The position numbers and the translations under genes were made by a program. Positions 1-10,800 of a stretch of 64,000 nt of DNA are shown piece after piece (positions within the stretch are counted from its first letter, which is position 1; every line of letters begins with the position of its first letter). Where the stretch lies: NCBI GenBank assembly GCA_023391635.1, contig JAEWAQ010000058.1, positions 1 through 64,000 on the forward strand, in the 5' to 3' direction. The notes under the pieces were generated by a model. That model was not told the origin of the DNA. It made no database searches and saw only the letters and a list, made by a program, of their open reading frames with translations. This DNA is from Bacillota bacterium. GTDB lineage: Bacteria; Bacillota; Bacilli; Paenibacillales; Paenibacillaceae.

Positions 1-90
1 CTGTTCTACAACCGCAAACGAATTCATGGCAGCCTGGGATATATGTCGCCCAATCAATTTGAATCCTTGTATTACAAACGTGTAAGTTAA
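1..90 (+). CDS. IS3-family transposase, C-terminal fragment (cut by window edge)
   Basis: The first 30 codons read through a peptide ending in a stop, with YNRKRIHGSLGYMSP near its start. This is the classic end of the DDE integrase core of IS3/IS150-type OrfB transposases. Only the last 29 residues are inside the window, so I cannot say whether the element is intact upstream. A candidate terminal inverted repeat follows 11 bases after the stop, which fits the normal spacing at the right end of such elements. Confidence 0.85.
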   Translation: MFYNRKRIHGSLGYMSPNQFESLYYKRVS

Positions 91-101
91 GCAATTTCGG
101 G

Positions 102-126
102 TGTCCACTTTCTTGACAGAAGTCCA
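102..126 (+). repeat. Probable right terminal inverted repeat of the IS3-family element
   Basis: A 25-base segment begins TGTCC and ends GTCCA just after the transposase stop. IS3-family ends carry terminal TG/CA dinucleotides. Read from outside, this end begins TGGACTTCTGTCAAG, a plausible IS3 terminus. The left end is outside the window, so pairing cannot be verified. Confidence 0.55.
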
Positions 127-356
127 AAGGTGCAGTAGATGTTCTGGAAAAGGGGGCAATCCGATCAAAGAGATGCACAAAGTGCAGTTTAAGGGGTCTG
201 CATCTCAATCATTTCCATTACGTGATCGGTATCGACTGTACGTTATGCAGTTCATCGAATAAATGCTGCGAATCCAATAAAAAAGTGATGTACTTTGTGT
301 ATTTAAAGTCGTCGCAAAGCAGAATAATAAATGTTCTTCGATCCAACAACCGATCA

Positions 357-1349
357 TTATGCATCCATTCCAGTTCCCATAATTTCAAAAGAAGCCTGGT
401 CCAGAATGCGCACATCAGAGGCCTGATGCAGCTCTTCCATCAGCCGGAACAGCGCGCCGTCTTTCATCTTGGCTTCCAGCATGACGTCAAGCTGAGGTGT
501 CGTGGGCGCAATGACGCGGGCGAAATGCATGAACTTGTCCATGTCGATATAATCCGCGTGGCTGCGGACGTTCTTCTCGTCTTTGGGGCTGGAGGCGTGG
601 ATCTTGGGCGGGAGGTCGGGGATGCCGGCATACTCGGACCAGGTTCGCTGAATGCGCGGCCACAAGTCCGGCGCGGACTCGCCCGCGTGGTTGACTTCAT
701 GGTGGTGGATGTCAAGCACCATGGGCACGCCGACTTGCTCGCTGATCGCCAGCGTTTGCGCGGCATTGAAAGTTTTGTCGTCGTTCTCGAGCGTGATGCG
801 GCGGCGGATGCGCTCGGGCAGAGTCAGGAATTGACGGACGAAACGCGCTCCGGCCGCTTCGATGTCCCCATAAGCGCCCCCCGCGTGAATGTTGCACTTG
901 GCCGATTCATCCAGCCCCATCGCCTTCAACATCTGCACATGGCGGTGCAAGTCCGCGATCGAAGATTGCAGGACATCCTCTCTCGGCGTGCTCATCACCG
1001 TGAAGTGATCCGGATGGAAGCTGACCCGCATGCCATGCTCTCGCACGTATGCGCCGATCTCGGCGAAGCTCGGCTGCAACTCCGCGACGGGATCCCAGTC
1101 CTGCAGCAGCTCATGGCCGAAGAGCGGAATGAGCTTGGACGAGAAGCGGAATACCCGGACGTCATGCGCGCGATTATGCCGCAGCAACCGCAGTGTGTTA
1201 TGCAAATTCTCCGCGGCGAGCCGCTCGAGCTTGCGAACGGCCGCTTCCCGGTCCGCGATCTTCTTGAAATTGGCCACGGTCATCGTCCGGGACGGCGACG
1301 CGTTCTCGATGACGGTGGACATGGCGACATAGCCGAGGCGTACGATCAC
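357..1349 (-). CDS. uvsE: UV DNA damage repair endonuclease UvsE
   Basis: A 330-residue protein of the UVDE/UvsE family, a metal-dependent TIM-barrel endonuclease that nicks DNA 5' to UV photoproducts and starts alternative excision repair. The N-terminus VRLGYVAMS is typical. Metal-ligand segments are visible as SFHPDHFTVMS near residue 110, a HAGGAYGD segment near 155, LENDD near 185 and LDIHHHEVN near 210. Length fits the family (about 300-330). Translation starts at a GTG preceded by GGAGGT at a good distance. It stands alone between the IS end and the kinase/regulator pair, and no damage-responsive operator was recognised upstream. Confidence 0.93.
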   Translation of the reverse strand: MIVRLGYVAMSTVIENASPSRTMTVANFKKIADREAAVRKLERLAAENLHNTLRLLRHNRAHDVRVFRFSSKLIPLFGHELLQDWDPVAELQPSFAEIGAYVREHGMRVSFHPDHFTVMSTPREDVLQSSIADLHRHVQMLKAMGLDESAKCNIHAGGAYGDIEAAGARFVRQFLTLPERIRRRITLENDDKTFNAAQTLAISEQVGVPMVLDIHHHEVNHAGESAPDLWPRIQRTWSEYAGIPDLPPKIHASSPKDEKNVRSHADYIDMDKFMHFARVIAPTTPQLDVMLEAKMKDGALFRLMEELHQASDVRILDQASFEIMGTGMDA

Positions 1350-1471
1350 AAGGAATGGACCTCCGCTTCTTCCAATTCTGACCTTCGATCATACAGTGCC
1401 CACCGCCGGTAAAATCATGCAAGCCTGCCGCCACAGGATGGCATTGCCGTCGCAACCTCACCCCTGACCGC

Positions 1472-2245
1472 TTATTGCCCTCCGTGCGAATGTCGGTAAT
1501 CCACCGGTTTCACTCCGACGTTTTTCTCGAAGATTTTGCTGAAATATTTGGCGTCCTTGTAACCGACCCGGCTGCTGATCTCGTACACCTTCAGGTCCGT
1601 CTCGCGGAGCAGCTCCACGGCTTTCCGGATCCGCACGTCCGTCAAGTGCTGGAGGAAGGTCGCGTTTGTTTTCTTCATGAACAACTGGCTTAGATAGCTG
1701 GGGTTCAGATAGAAGGCGTCGGCCAAGGAGACGAGCGTCAGGTTGTCGGCGTAATGTTCGTCGATATAAGCTTGTATTTTCCGGAGGATGCCGGATGGAT
1801 GTTGCGCTTGCATGTCCGGCGCGGATTCCTGCGGCTGCGTGCTCGCGAGCGGATCGCCGGCGTGACGCTCCTCTTCGATATCGCTTATCGCTTTGCGAAT
1901 GCTGCTCTCAAGCTCACGCTCATCGACAGGCTTCAGCACGTAATTGTCGACGCCGAGCTGGATGCCGCGCTGCGCGTACTTGAAGTCCGAGTAGCCGCTT
2001 AAAATGATGTATTTCATCGCGCGATGACGGGGCTTGAGCAGGGCGATCATTTCGAGTCCGTCCATATAGGGCATATGGATATCGGTAATCAGGATGTCCG
2101 GCTTCAACTCCTCCGCCAACTGCAGACCCGCTTCGCCATTATAGGCCGTGCCGGCTACGACGCAGTTCAATTTCTCCCAGGGGATGATTTGCCGCAATCC
2201 GCGCGTAATTCTGTTCTCGTCGTCCACCAGCAGCACTTTATACAT
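1472..2245 (-). CDS. Response regulator, CheY-like receiver plus AraC-type HTH (YesN-like)
   Basis: A 257-residue transcription factor. Residues 1-120 are a receiver domain with acidic pocket DDE at 8-10, phospho-acceptor Asp55 in LITDIHMP, and a conserved Lys in LKPVDE near 106. After a short linker, residues about 150-250 form the double helix-turn-helix of AraC proteins, ending in the typical GYKDAKYFSKIFEKNVG helix. It overlaps the upstream kinase gene by 8 bases, so the two are co-transcribed and almost certainly partners. The receiver-to-HTH linker is much shorter than in the usual 500-residue YesN type (compare the regulator at 46574). Likely target: the divergent importer operon starting at 4283. 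Confidence 0.93.
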   Translation of the reverse strand: MYKVLLVDDENRITRGLRQIIPWEKLNCVVAGTAYNGEAGLQLAEELKPDILITDIHMPYMDGLEMIALLKPRHRAMKYIILSGYSDFKYAQRGIQLGVDNYVLKPVDERELESSIRKAISDIEEERHAGDPLASTQPQESAPDMQAQHPSGILRKIQAYIDEHYADNLTLVSLADAFYLNPSYLSQLFMKKTNATFLQHLTDVRIRKAVELLRETDLKVYEISSRVGYKDAKYFSKIFEKNVGVKPVDYRHSHGGQ

Positions 2246-4064
2246 CCGGCAGGACTCCTTTCTCGCTCAGGTCAGGCTGATTAAGGACGGGGAAGGCGAA
2301 GGAGATGGCCGTCCCTTGCCCCGGAGAGGAGCTCATATCCATGTGCAAGTCGTTGCCATATTGCAGCTGCAGACGCTCCATGATGTTTCGCAGCCCCAGC
2401 GATTCAGAGCCATCCGGTTCGCTGCCTCGGAACAGCCAATCTTTTCGGATTTGCTCCAGCCGTTCCTCTGCCATGCCTTCGCCATCATCCCGGATGGTTA
2501 TCGTGCATCGATCCCCTTCCTCGCCGCGTTCGTAACAGCCTTCGATGACGATCCGGTAGTCGCGGTCATGCCTCAGAAAGCCGTGTACGATGCTGTTCTC
2601 GACGAGCGGCTGAAAGATCATCTTGGGAAAATGGACATCCGGCATCGGCTCATCCAGCTTGACATGGAGATGGAAGCGATTGTCGAAGCGGATGTTCTGC
2701 AGATCGACGTAAGTCCGGACATATTCGATCTCGTCGCGGATCCGATTCGTGCGGTTCGACTTGTTCAACGCCATCCGGAACAGCCTGCCGAGCGATTGGA
2801 TCATCCTGGCGACTTCCGGCGCTTGGCTCAGCTGCGCCTCCATGCGGATCGATTCCAGCGTATTGTTCAGCCAGTGCGGATTAATCTGGTTCTGCAAGGC
2901 GAGGAATCGGGCTTCATTGTGCTTGATCCGGGCGGTCAGCACGTCTTCGATCAGATGCTTGATCTTCACGATCATCTGATTATAGTGCATGGTCAAGGTT
3001 CCCAGTTCGTCGGATCGTGAAGCCTCCAGGATCGGGCGGTAATAGCCTTGTTCCACATGCTTCATGTTGAAGATTAACCGTTGGATCGGCTTCGTGATCT
3101 GATAGCTGATCCAGATGGACGCGGGGATGATGACGGCCAGCACCAGCAAGGTAATTAAGATCGACAAGTTTCGGTAAACGTCCAGCTTCTTGTACAGATT
3201 TCGGGTCGGAACATGCACCGTAACGCTGATTCCGGTAGCCGGGGAACGGTTGACGATGCTTAAGACGGAGCCGTTCGGCTCGGGGGCCGGGGCGATGGGA
3301 CGGACTTCCCCCGCGAGAGCAGGAGCAGGGTATTCGTAATCCGGATTCATCTCGAACAGCAGCTCTTCCTCTTTGTTGCGGACGAGGATCCGGGCATCGT
3401 ACTGATCGCGAAGCGCGAACAGCCGGTTGTCGATCGTAATCAGGCTGGCGGAAGACAGTTCGAACAAGATGACGCCTGCCATCTCGCCTTGCTGGTCTTT
3501 AATGAGCCTGCCTGCGGTAAAGACGTCGAACTGCTTTTCTTTGATCGTGGTCTTGCCGTAGTAGGGGGTGATGACCAGTTGTCCGCCCGCTTGCACGATA
3601 TCCTGAAACCATCTTTGCTCCAGCAGCGCTTGGTAATCGTCGCGTTCCGTAACATTGCCGGTCGAATACAGCTTTCCGGATTTGCTAATGATCTGAACGC
3701 CTTCCACATAAGGCAATTGATCGGCAAACCGATTGAGCTGCCTGGAGACGAGCAGGTTATTCTTGATTCGCTCCCCGGTCGGATAGGCTGTATCCCCTTG
3801 CAGATAGGCGATCAACTCGTAATCGCTGAAGATGCTGCGCGACGTATAGTCAATCTGAAGCAAATAGTTGTTCAGCGTCGTATTCAACTGCGATACGTAC
3901 AGCTGGATGAAATCCGTGGTCGCGGCCTGGATCGTCGTTCTTCCTTGCGAATATAAGAAATGGATGGTGAGCAACAGCGGCAGGATGCACAAAACCAGGA
4001 AGCACAGGAATAGCTTTTTGAAGAAACTGGCTGACTGGAAGCGCTCCCATAGTTTAAGCGGCAT
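2238..4064 (-). CDS. Sensor histidine kinase, YesM type
   Basis: A 608-residue membrane kinase. A first membrane segment lies at about residues 18-38, an extracytoplasmic sensor region spans about 40-290, a second membrane segment lies near 295-315, and a HAMP linker follows. The phospho-acceptor His sits in NQINPHWLNNTLESI near residue 395. The C-terminal ATPase domain shows the N box (VENSIVHGFL) and G box (RDDGEGM, GLRNIMERL). The family usually has HFLYNTL after the Asn-Pro; here it is HWLNNTL. The start has GGAGAG seven bases upstream. It is the first gene of a pair with the AraC-type regulator and is divergent from a sugar ABC importer, so it probably senses an extracellular saccharide or its binding protein. 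Confidence 0.93.
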   Translation of the reverse strand: MPLKLWERFQSASFFKKLFLCFLVLCILPLLLTIHFLYSQGRTTIQAATTDFIQLYVSQLNTTLNNYLLQIDYTSRSIFSDYELIAYLQGDTAYPTGERIKNNLLVSRQLNRFADQLPYVEGVQIISKSGKLYSTGNVTERDDYQALLEQRWFQDIVQAGGQLVITPYYGKTTIKEKQFDVFTAGRLIKDQQGEMAGVILFELSSASLITIDNRLFALRDQYDARILVRNKEEELLFEMNPDYEYPAPALAGEVRPIAPAPEPNGSVLSIVNRSPATGISVTVHVPTRNLYKKLDVYRNLSILITLLVLAVIIPASIWISYQITKPIQRLIFNMKHVEQGYYRPILEASRSDELGTLTMHYNQMIVKIKHLIEDVLTARIKHNEARFLALQNQINPHWLNNTLESIRMEAQLSQAPEVARMIQSLGRLFRMALNKSNRTNRIRDEIEYVRTYVDLQNIRFDNRFHLHVKLDEPMPDVHFPKMIFQPLVENSIVHGFLRHDRDYRIVIEGCYERGEEGDRCTITIRDDGEGMAEERLEQIRKDWLFRGSEPDGSESLGLRNIMERLQLQYGNDLHMDMSSSPGQGTAISFAFPVLNQPDLSEKGVLPDV

Positions 4065-4282
4065 CGGTTTTCTCTCCGTTCCTCGAAACGTAGCCCTAGT
4101 ATAAGAGAGATGCCGGGGAATGACAAGGCGGCGGGCGGCCGAAGCGGGCGACTGCTAATGGATGTCCTACCAAACGATAAAGATTGTCGTATTTCAATCG
4201 GGTCGCTCGGGGTCTAGACTTTTAGTGAGGCGGTTCGCTAAGGTGCCGTTGAACAATCAGGGTTGGAGGTGAAACAGCTTAC
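4065..4282. other. Divergent intergenic region between kinase and importer operon
   Basis: These 218 bases must hold the promoters of both the kinase/regulator pair and the importer operon, and probably the binding site of the regulator. A GGAGGT ribosome binding site lies just before the importer start. I saw no clear TTGACA/TATAAT pair and no convincing catabolite (cre) site. Confidence 0.5.
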
Positions 4283-5248
4283 ATGCAAATGGCAAACAAG
4301 TCATCACGAATCGGCACAACGGCCGTATCCCCCCGGATCAAAAAAGAAGGCTGGATTCAAAATTTCCGCAAATATAAAGCGCTTTACTTGATGGCTTTAC
4401 CCGGAATCATCTTTTTCATTATGTTTCGGTACATTCCTTTGGGCGGTATTATTATAGCCTTTCAGGACTACATGATATTTAAAGGCATACGGGAGAGCCC
4501 GTTTGTAGGTTTCCAACATTTCGAATCCTTGTTTGCTTACTCGCAATTTTGGCGCGTTTTGAAAAACACGGCGATTATCGGATTGTATAACATTGTTTTT
4601 GTCTTCCCCGTTCCGATCGTGCTCGCGCTGTTATTCAACGAGATTAGGCAGATGGCCTACAAGAGAACGGTGCAGACGATTTATTACATTCCTCATTTCT
4701 TCTCGTGGGTCATTATATCGGCCCTGGCTTTTGATTTTCTTTCGATCTCGGGTGTCGTAAATTCGTTTCGCGGATGGTTTGGCTACGAACCGCTATTGTA
4801 TATGCAGAGCGAATCTTTTTTCCGCACGATTGTTGTGCTGACAAGCATTTGGAAGGAAGCGGGTTGGGGGACGATTGTTTTGCTTGCGGCCATCAGCGGG
4901 ATCAATCCGGAAATATATGAAGCTGCAGCAGCGGATGGAGCGAACCGGTTGCGGCAAATGTTCAACATCACCCTCCCCTTGCTCATGCCTACGATCATGA
5001 TCTTGATGTTGATCAACATGGGGAATTTCCTGGATCTCAGCTTCGATCAAATCTATAATCTGTTGACGCCGATGACTTACTCGGTCGGTGACGTAATCGA
5101 TACGTATGTGTACCGCGTCGGCATCGTTCAAGGGCAATACAGTTCGACGACCGCAATCGGACTATTCCAGTCGGGCATCGGGTTTATCATTGTCCTGTTC
5201 TTTAATCATTTGGCCAGAAAGTATCAAGAGGACGGAGGGCTGTGGTAA
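4283..5248 (+). CDS. Sugar ABC transporter permease, LplB type
   Basis: A 321-residue integral membrane protein of the binding-protein-dependent sugar permeases (CUT1 group, LplB branch). Hydrophobic segments start near residues 35, 95, 130, 180, 230 and 290. The cytoplasmic EAA loop that docks with the ATPase is visible as YEAAAADGANRLRQMFNITLP near residue 215. It is first in an operon with a second permease and a lipoprotein binding protein. No ATPase gene is present, as is usual for these systems, which borrow a shared MsmX-type ATPase. Likely function: import of an oligosaccharide released outside the cell. Confidence 0.93.
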   Translation: MQMANKSSRIGTTAVSPRIKKEGWIQNFRKYKALYLMALPGIIFFIMFRYIPLGGIIIAFQDYMIFKGIRESPFVGFQHFESLFAYSQFWRVLKNTAIIGLYNIVFVFPVPIVLALLFNEIRQMAYKRTVQTIYYIPHFFSWVIISALAFDFLSISGVVNSFRGWFGYEPLLYMQSESFFRTIVVLTSIWKEAGWGTIVLLAAISGINPEIYEAAAADGANRLRQMFNITLPLLMPTIMILMLINMGNFLDLSFDQIYNLLTPMTYSVGDVIDTYVYRVGIVQGQYSSTTAIGLFQSGIGFIIVLFFNHLARKYQEDGGLW

Positions 5249-6117
5249 TGCTGCGTGTCCGTGATTCGCTTGGCGATGTCGTATTTCGTTATACGAACGC
5301 CATTGTTCTGGGCCTTGTCTCCATTCTGATGCTCATGCCCTTCGTGAAAGTATTGGCCACGAGTTTTAGCGGGCCTTCGCCGGTGGATGCGGGGATGGTT
5401 TACTTTTGGCCGGTGCAATTCAACTGGGATTCCTGGCACTACATTTTGAAGCAGGAAGCACTGTGGAGATCGTTCTTCGTTACCGTGTTCGCCACCGTAA
5501 TCGGCACCTGTTTCTGCTTGTTGATGACTGCGTTATTCGCCTATCCGTTATCGAAGGACGAATTCAAGTTGGGGAAAATATTGATGATCATGGTTGTCGT
5601 TACGATGATATTCCGTTATCCGATCATTCCCTATTTCTTGGCGCTTCGGACATATGGCTTGTACAACTCGGTATGGGTGCTCGTTGTTCCATTCGCCATT
5701 TCAGCCTTCAACTTAATTATTATGAGAACGTTCTTCAAAGGCTTGCCGAGAGCGTTGGAAGAAGCGGCGCAAATGGAAGGTTGCGGATACTTCCGATTGC
5801 TGTTCAACATCGTGCTGCCCAGCTCCAAAGCCGTGTTGGCAACGTTGGGGATTTTCTATGCGGTCGGCATTTGGAATCAGTTCATGACGCCTCTGATGTT
5901 CATCGAGGATCAATCCTTGTACCCGCTTCAATTGAAGCTGAGGGAATACATTGTTAACGTGGATATGGCTACCGATCGCTTAATCGAGGCGCTTCCTTAC
6001 AACAATACCACACTGGAATCCGCCACCATTATTTTTGCCATCGTCCCTATTTTAATTGTCTATCCCTTTCTTCAGAAGCACTTTGTCAAAGGAGCCATGT
6101 TGGGTTCCGTAAAGTAA
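5248..6117 (+). CDS. Sugar ABC transporter permease, YtcP type
   Basis: A 289-residue second permease (CUT1, YtcP branch) with six predicted membrane segments and an EAA loop, LEEAAQMEGCGYFRLLFNI, near residue 175. It ends in KGAMLGSVK, the usual tail of this family. I chose the ATG at 5248 because GGAGGG at 5234-5239 is correctly spaced for it; an upstream GTG at 5242 is too close to that site. The first A of the start codon overlaps the last base of the preceding stop codon, so translation is coupled. Confidence 0.92.
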   Translation: MLRVRDSLGDVVFRYTNAIVLGLVSILMLMPFVKVLATSFSGPSPVDAGMVYFWPVQFNWDSWHYILKQEALWRSFFVTVFATVIGTCFCLLMTALFAYPLSKDEFKLGKILMIMVVVTMIFRYPIIPYFLALRTYGLYNSVWVLVVPFAISAFNLIIMRTFFKGLPRALEEAAQMEGCGYFRLLFNIVLPSSKAVLATLGIFYAVGIWNQFMTPLMFIEDQSLYPLQLKLREYIVNVDMATDRLIEALPYNNTTLESATIIFAIVPILIVYPFLQKHFVKGAMLGSVK

Positions 6118-6182
6118 ATCGGGAAGTATTCAGTTGGTTCCAACTGTTTACGATACAAATGATAAGAGAGGGGAAAGGCAAA

Positions 6183-7799
6183 ATGAAAGTGCGTTCGAGA
6201 AATGCGTTGAAAATGTTCGTATTACTGTCTTTATCCGTTGTTTTGCTATTGGCGGGGTGCACGAATGGAAACAAGGATAGCGCGGCGCCGCCAGATCAAC
6301 CGGGGACGCAAGCTGCATCGTCGCAACCAGCGGAAACAAAGGAAACGAAAGAAATTCCGTATGTCGAGATTTGGGGCAACAGCGGCAATTACAAAAAAGC
6401 GCTGACGAAAGACTCGCCCTATTCCCAATGGATGGTGGACAATGTGGGGGTTGGCTATTACTCGCCATTAGTTCCCTGGGAAGGCGGAACTTCCTACCTT
6501 CAACGATTGAATACGAGAATCGCCAGCAACGATCTTCCGGATGCCTTCGTTCCCTGGCAAGGTATTGAAGGAACGCTGATCAAGCAAGGAGCGCTGGCGG
6601 ACCTGACAGACTACCTGCCTAAATATGCGCCGCATATATGGGAGCGGATTCCCAAGGAAATATGGGATGTCGTACGGACTGCCGATCCTTCCGGCGAGGG
6701 GAGAATTTATTATCTTCCGAGAGTGGAGCTCTACCAGGGATACGGCTCATTTATTCGGAAGGATTGGCTGGATCGCGTGGGTATGGATGTTCCGACGACG
6801 AAAGAACAGTTTGACAGCGTCTTGCAAGCGTTTCTGGATAACGATGCGAACGGAAATGGAGATCCGAAAGACGAGATTCCGATCGCAGGAAGAGAATTCG
6901 GACGCTGGATGGATGTGCTGTTCGGTATGTATGGCGTTGCGATGTGGGAAGGATTTCCCATGTGGGACATTTACGAAGGTGAAATCACGTATTCGGGCGT
7001 GACTTCCAATATGAGGGCTGCCATAGCTAACCTGCGGGATATGTATAACAAGAAGCTACTCGATAATGAGACGTTCCTGAATAAAGCCGCCGATTGGACC
7101 GCGAAGATCAACTCTGACCGGGTAGGCGCTTGGTTCCACATCAATAAAAATACGACGGGGTCGATCGATCAGATCAGGAAGATCAACCCGGAGGTTCATT
7201 TGGTCGCCATGCCTGTCCCCAAGGTGGAAGGGTACGAGGGCTTTACAACGCATACACGCATTAACCGGCCTGAATTCGTGATCGCCAATAAAGACGAACA
7301 AACGATTATCAATGTTCTGAAAATACTGGACTGGATTCATGATCCGGCGAACAGCGAAGCGTTCATCTATGGCGTGGAAGGCGTGGACCATGAGGTGGTG
7401 GATGGCAAGAAGGTATTCCTGCCGCTGGATTACGACAATAACCCGGCCAAAATCGTGGGCAACTTCATCTTCGATCTGGATGGCTTGATGCTGCAGCTTC
7501 AGATGGAAAGCGTCGGTGTTGACGAAGCGACACAGAATATGCTGAATCAGCGGAATCAAATTCTGCTCGACAACCAGAGCCTCTCGAAAACGATTGCCGG
7601 GGACGGTATGCCGGCGAATGTATATGACGGTTATGCCGACATTAAGAATCACACGCTGTTCCAGGAAGTGATGACGAAGATCGTAATCGGCGAATATCCG
7701 ATCGAAAAGTTCGATGATTTCGTCAAGGAATGGTATAAGTCGGGCGGAGAAGAAGTGACGAAACGCGTGCGTGAATGGTATGCCAAGGTTCATCGGTAA
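6183..7799 (+). CDS. Extracellular sugar-binding lipoprotein of the ABC importer (LplA type)
   Basis: A 538-residue solute-binding protein. The signal peptide ends in the lipobox LLAGC with the acylated Cys at about residue 26, then a short Ala/Pro/Gln/Thr-rich linker. The mature part has features of large family-1 sugar-binding proteins: FIRKDWLDRVGMDVPTT in the first lobe, followed by a calcium-loop-like DNDANGNGDPKDEIP segment near residue 225. Start chosen at 6183 because GAGGGGA precedes it and the signal peptide begins there; an in-frame ATG at 6159 lies upstream of that site. It follows the two permeases after a 65-base gap and delivers the ligand to them. Confidence 0.93.
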   Translation: MKVRSRNALKMFVLLSLSVVLLLAGCTNGNKDSAAPPDQPGTQAASSQPAETKETKEIPYVEIWGNSGNYKKALTKDSPYSQWMVDNVGVGYYSPLVPWEGGTSYLQRLNTRIASNDLPDAFVPWQGIEGTLIKQGALADLTDYLPKYAPHIWERIPKEIWDVVRTADPSGEGRIYYLPRVELYQGYGSFIRKDWLDRVGMDVPTTKEQFDSVLQAFLDNDANGNGDPKDEIPIAGREFGRWMDVLFGMYGVAMWEGFPMWDIYEGEITYSGVTSNMRAAIANLRDMYNKKLLDNETFLNKAADWTAKINSDRVGAWFHINKNTTGSIDQIRKINPEVHLVAMPVPKVEGYEGFTTHTRINRPEFVIANKDEQTIINVLKILDWIHDPANSEAFIYGVEGVDHEVVDGKKVFLPLDYDNNPAKIVGNFIFDLDGLMLQLQMESVGVDEATQNMLNQRNQILLDNQSLSKTIAGDGMPANVYDGYADIKNHTLFQEVMTKIVIGEYPIEKFDDFVKEWYKSGGEEVTKRVREWYAKVHR

Positions 7800-7828
7800 C
7801 CCAAAATCTCGGATCTGGAGGATGGGAT

Positions 7829-10800
7829 ATGTTGAAGACCAGCATATGGAAGGGCGTAGCACGGACAGGAGCCCAATGGCTGACAGCGGCTATCCTGATA
7901 GCAGCCTTGTCAATCGGGTCAGGCGGCTCGGACGCGAGTGCGGCAGGCATTGGCGACGATGTGATGCTTAACGGCGGTTTCGAGCAGAATTCGCAGTCTA
8001 TCCCGGATCACTGGAATTCGGTCGGCGGTTGGGGGAACCCGGAGGTTTCCCTGACGACTGAGGCCGCGCGCACGGGAACGTATGGCATGAAGATCGAGAC
8101 ATCGCAAAATACGAATCCCTGGATCTCGCAGATTGTACCTTTTGAGGAAGGGGCGACCTATGAAATTTCCGCATGGTTGAAAGCCGCCAACGTGCAAGGC
8201 CAAGGAGCGGGCTTCAAGCTGGAATATTACAGGGGTCAGGAAGCCATTTCGGAAAATCATATCCTGGATTACGATCGAACTTTCATCTTGCCAAGCGCTT
8301 CGTTGACGGGAGAATGGCAGACGTTCGCGGTGGACAATACCGCTCCGCCGGAAGCAGGGCTGGTTAAGGTTTATGTGCGGCTGTATGGGACCGGAAAGGT
8401 ATATTTTGACGATGCGTCCTTCGTCGTTAAGCAGCATAAACCGATGATCGAGATGAAGACGGATCAAATATTTTATTACTCCGATCAGGACCAGGGGCAG
8501 GTTCGCGCTGTATTTGACCCGTTGGACGGACAGTTGAACGATAAACGGGCCTACGCTCGGATCGTTCATGATGCTACTAACGCGCTGCTCGCTGAATCCG
8601 CCATCGCCATGGTCGACGTCGAAGATCCGTTCGTATTCGCATTCGATCCTTCCGGGATGGCTTTGACAGAGCCTTATCGCGTAGAAGTGCAATTGCTCGA
8701 CTCGTCGAACGCGGTTATCGATACGGCCGAAGAATTGATTTACAGATACGATCGTCCAACTAATCTTACAGAAGACGGTACGCTTTTGGAGGATGGAGAG
8801 CCTTTCTTCGCGGTAGGCGCTTATCATGCCGGGTTGGTCGACTATCCTTATCTAAGCGCGGCTGGCATTAACGTTGTCCAAGGCACCGGGACGAACAATG
8901 CCGACACTTTGCAGAACGAGCTTGATGCTGCGGCGCAGAATGGACTTCGCGTCATGGTGCCGCTGTACCATGGCATGAAGGTGCAGGAGAACGCAGCGAT
9001 GACGACGGAGTTCGTAACGAGGTTCCATGATCATCCTGCCGTGTTGGCCTGGATGATCATGGATGAGCCGCTGCACAACGGCAAGACGAAGGAAGAGTTG
9101 ATCGATGCGTACAGATTGATCCGATCGCTGGATGATGCGCACCCGGTTTATATGGTTGAGGCACCGCTGGAATGGGCGTATGACACAACGGCGAAATTGG
9201 CGGATATATTTGCGACAGACATGTATCCGCTTCCGGATAAGCCCATCTCGTTGATCGGCAAGCATACGACATTGGGCAAGCAGGCAGCAGGCGTTGGAAA
9301 GCCGGTATGGACCGTGCTTCAGGCGATGTACAATTCGAATCATCCTTACTTGCCGACCATCGGCGAGGTACGAAACATGGCCTATCAATCCATTATTAAC
9401 GGCGCGCAAGGGCTGGCCTATTATTCTCTGAATGAAACAGGCGGCTTCCAGCTGCGCAGTTCTGCACTGTGGCCGGGGCTGGTCGGGATGAAGAACGAGC
9501 TTGCCGTGATCGGCCGACTTATGACAGAAGCGGAGCGCGTAGATGACGGAGAAATCGGTGTCGACGAAGGGCGTTGGGCGCTTTGGAGCGATGAAGGCGC
9601 GTTATACGCGATGGCGGTCAACACGAGCGAAGAGACGAAGCAGGTGACGATACCGCTGGGCGTGACGGGCTATCATGCCGAGCTCTTGTATGGAGATTCC
9701 CGCATATCCATCGATTCGCAATCGAATGTACTGAACGTACAGCTGAACCCGGAGCAAGCGCTTATGTATCGAATCATTCCCTATTCATCCTTGACCTCGC
9801 GGGCGATGGATGCAGCCGATTCGGCGAGCTTGCTTTCAGCGGATTCGCCATGGGCTTCCAAGCTGCTGAAGCTGGAGGAAGCGCTCGGTTCCATTCAGGA
9901 CGAGTTGGAAGCTGCCGTACCTGATATGAAGGCTGTCACGAAGGATACGCTGCAAGCGCTGAGGATCGTTCGCCAACTCGCCGATTACGCCAATCATGTG
10001 ACGAACGAGGAAACCCAAACCAACATGCTTGCCGCGCTTTCTCAGATCAAGCTAATTGTCGGTCCGATCCTCGGTTCGCAATTAGGCGCCGAACTGGAGC
10101 TTCCCGGCGGGCAGATCGCGGGGCAACAGCAAATCAATACGCTGTCTATCGACATTCAGCATCTAGCCAACAGCCATATCAGCGATATCCGCGTTGAATT
10201 AACGTTTCCTGAATCGTTCTTGCTTGAGCCGATGTACCAGACCGTAACGAAATTGGAAGAGAATGAGTCGGCGGAGCTTGCGTTCCCGTTCCAAGTCGTC
10301 GCGCCTGTCCCGGAAGGCCGATATCGTCTGGCGGCGAAGATCGATTACGAGTACAAGGGAGTACCGGTCTCCGTAGAAAAGTCAGTCTACTACAAGTATA
10401 CGGACTTGCTTCATGCGCAAGCGGAGCCGGGCGTCATCCGAGCCAATAAGCCCGGAAATTATCCGCTCGAGGTCAAGCTGATCAATTATGTCGACCGCCC
10501 TTTGCCAATCAGTTTGGAATCGGATCCGCTTCCGTCAGGCATCGTGCTCCAATTGCCGGAATCGGTCACTTTGGCCGCCAATCAGCAAACGACCGTGACA
10601 GGTTCCGTATATATCCCGCACGGCGCAACGGAGGGAGAGTATCAAGCAGGTCTGCGAATCCTACTGGATGGCAACGTCGTGCAATCACTGGTTGTCCCTG
10701 TCCAGCTCAACTATAATTTGCTGCACAATCCGGGCTTCGAGCTGCCTTCCCCGGATGGCTGGCTGATGCGTCAAGGGAGCTGGGGGACCGGCGAGGTTCA

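Noticed and set aside
222..1412. Long + strand ORF opposite uvsE
   Set aside because: Antisense shadow of a clear UvsE gene; the translation has no recognisable domain and no ribosome binding site.
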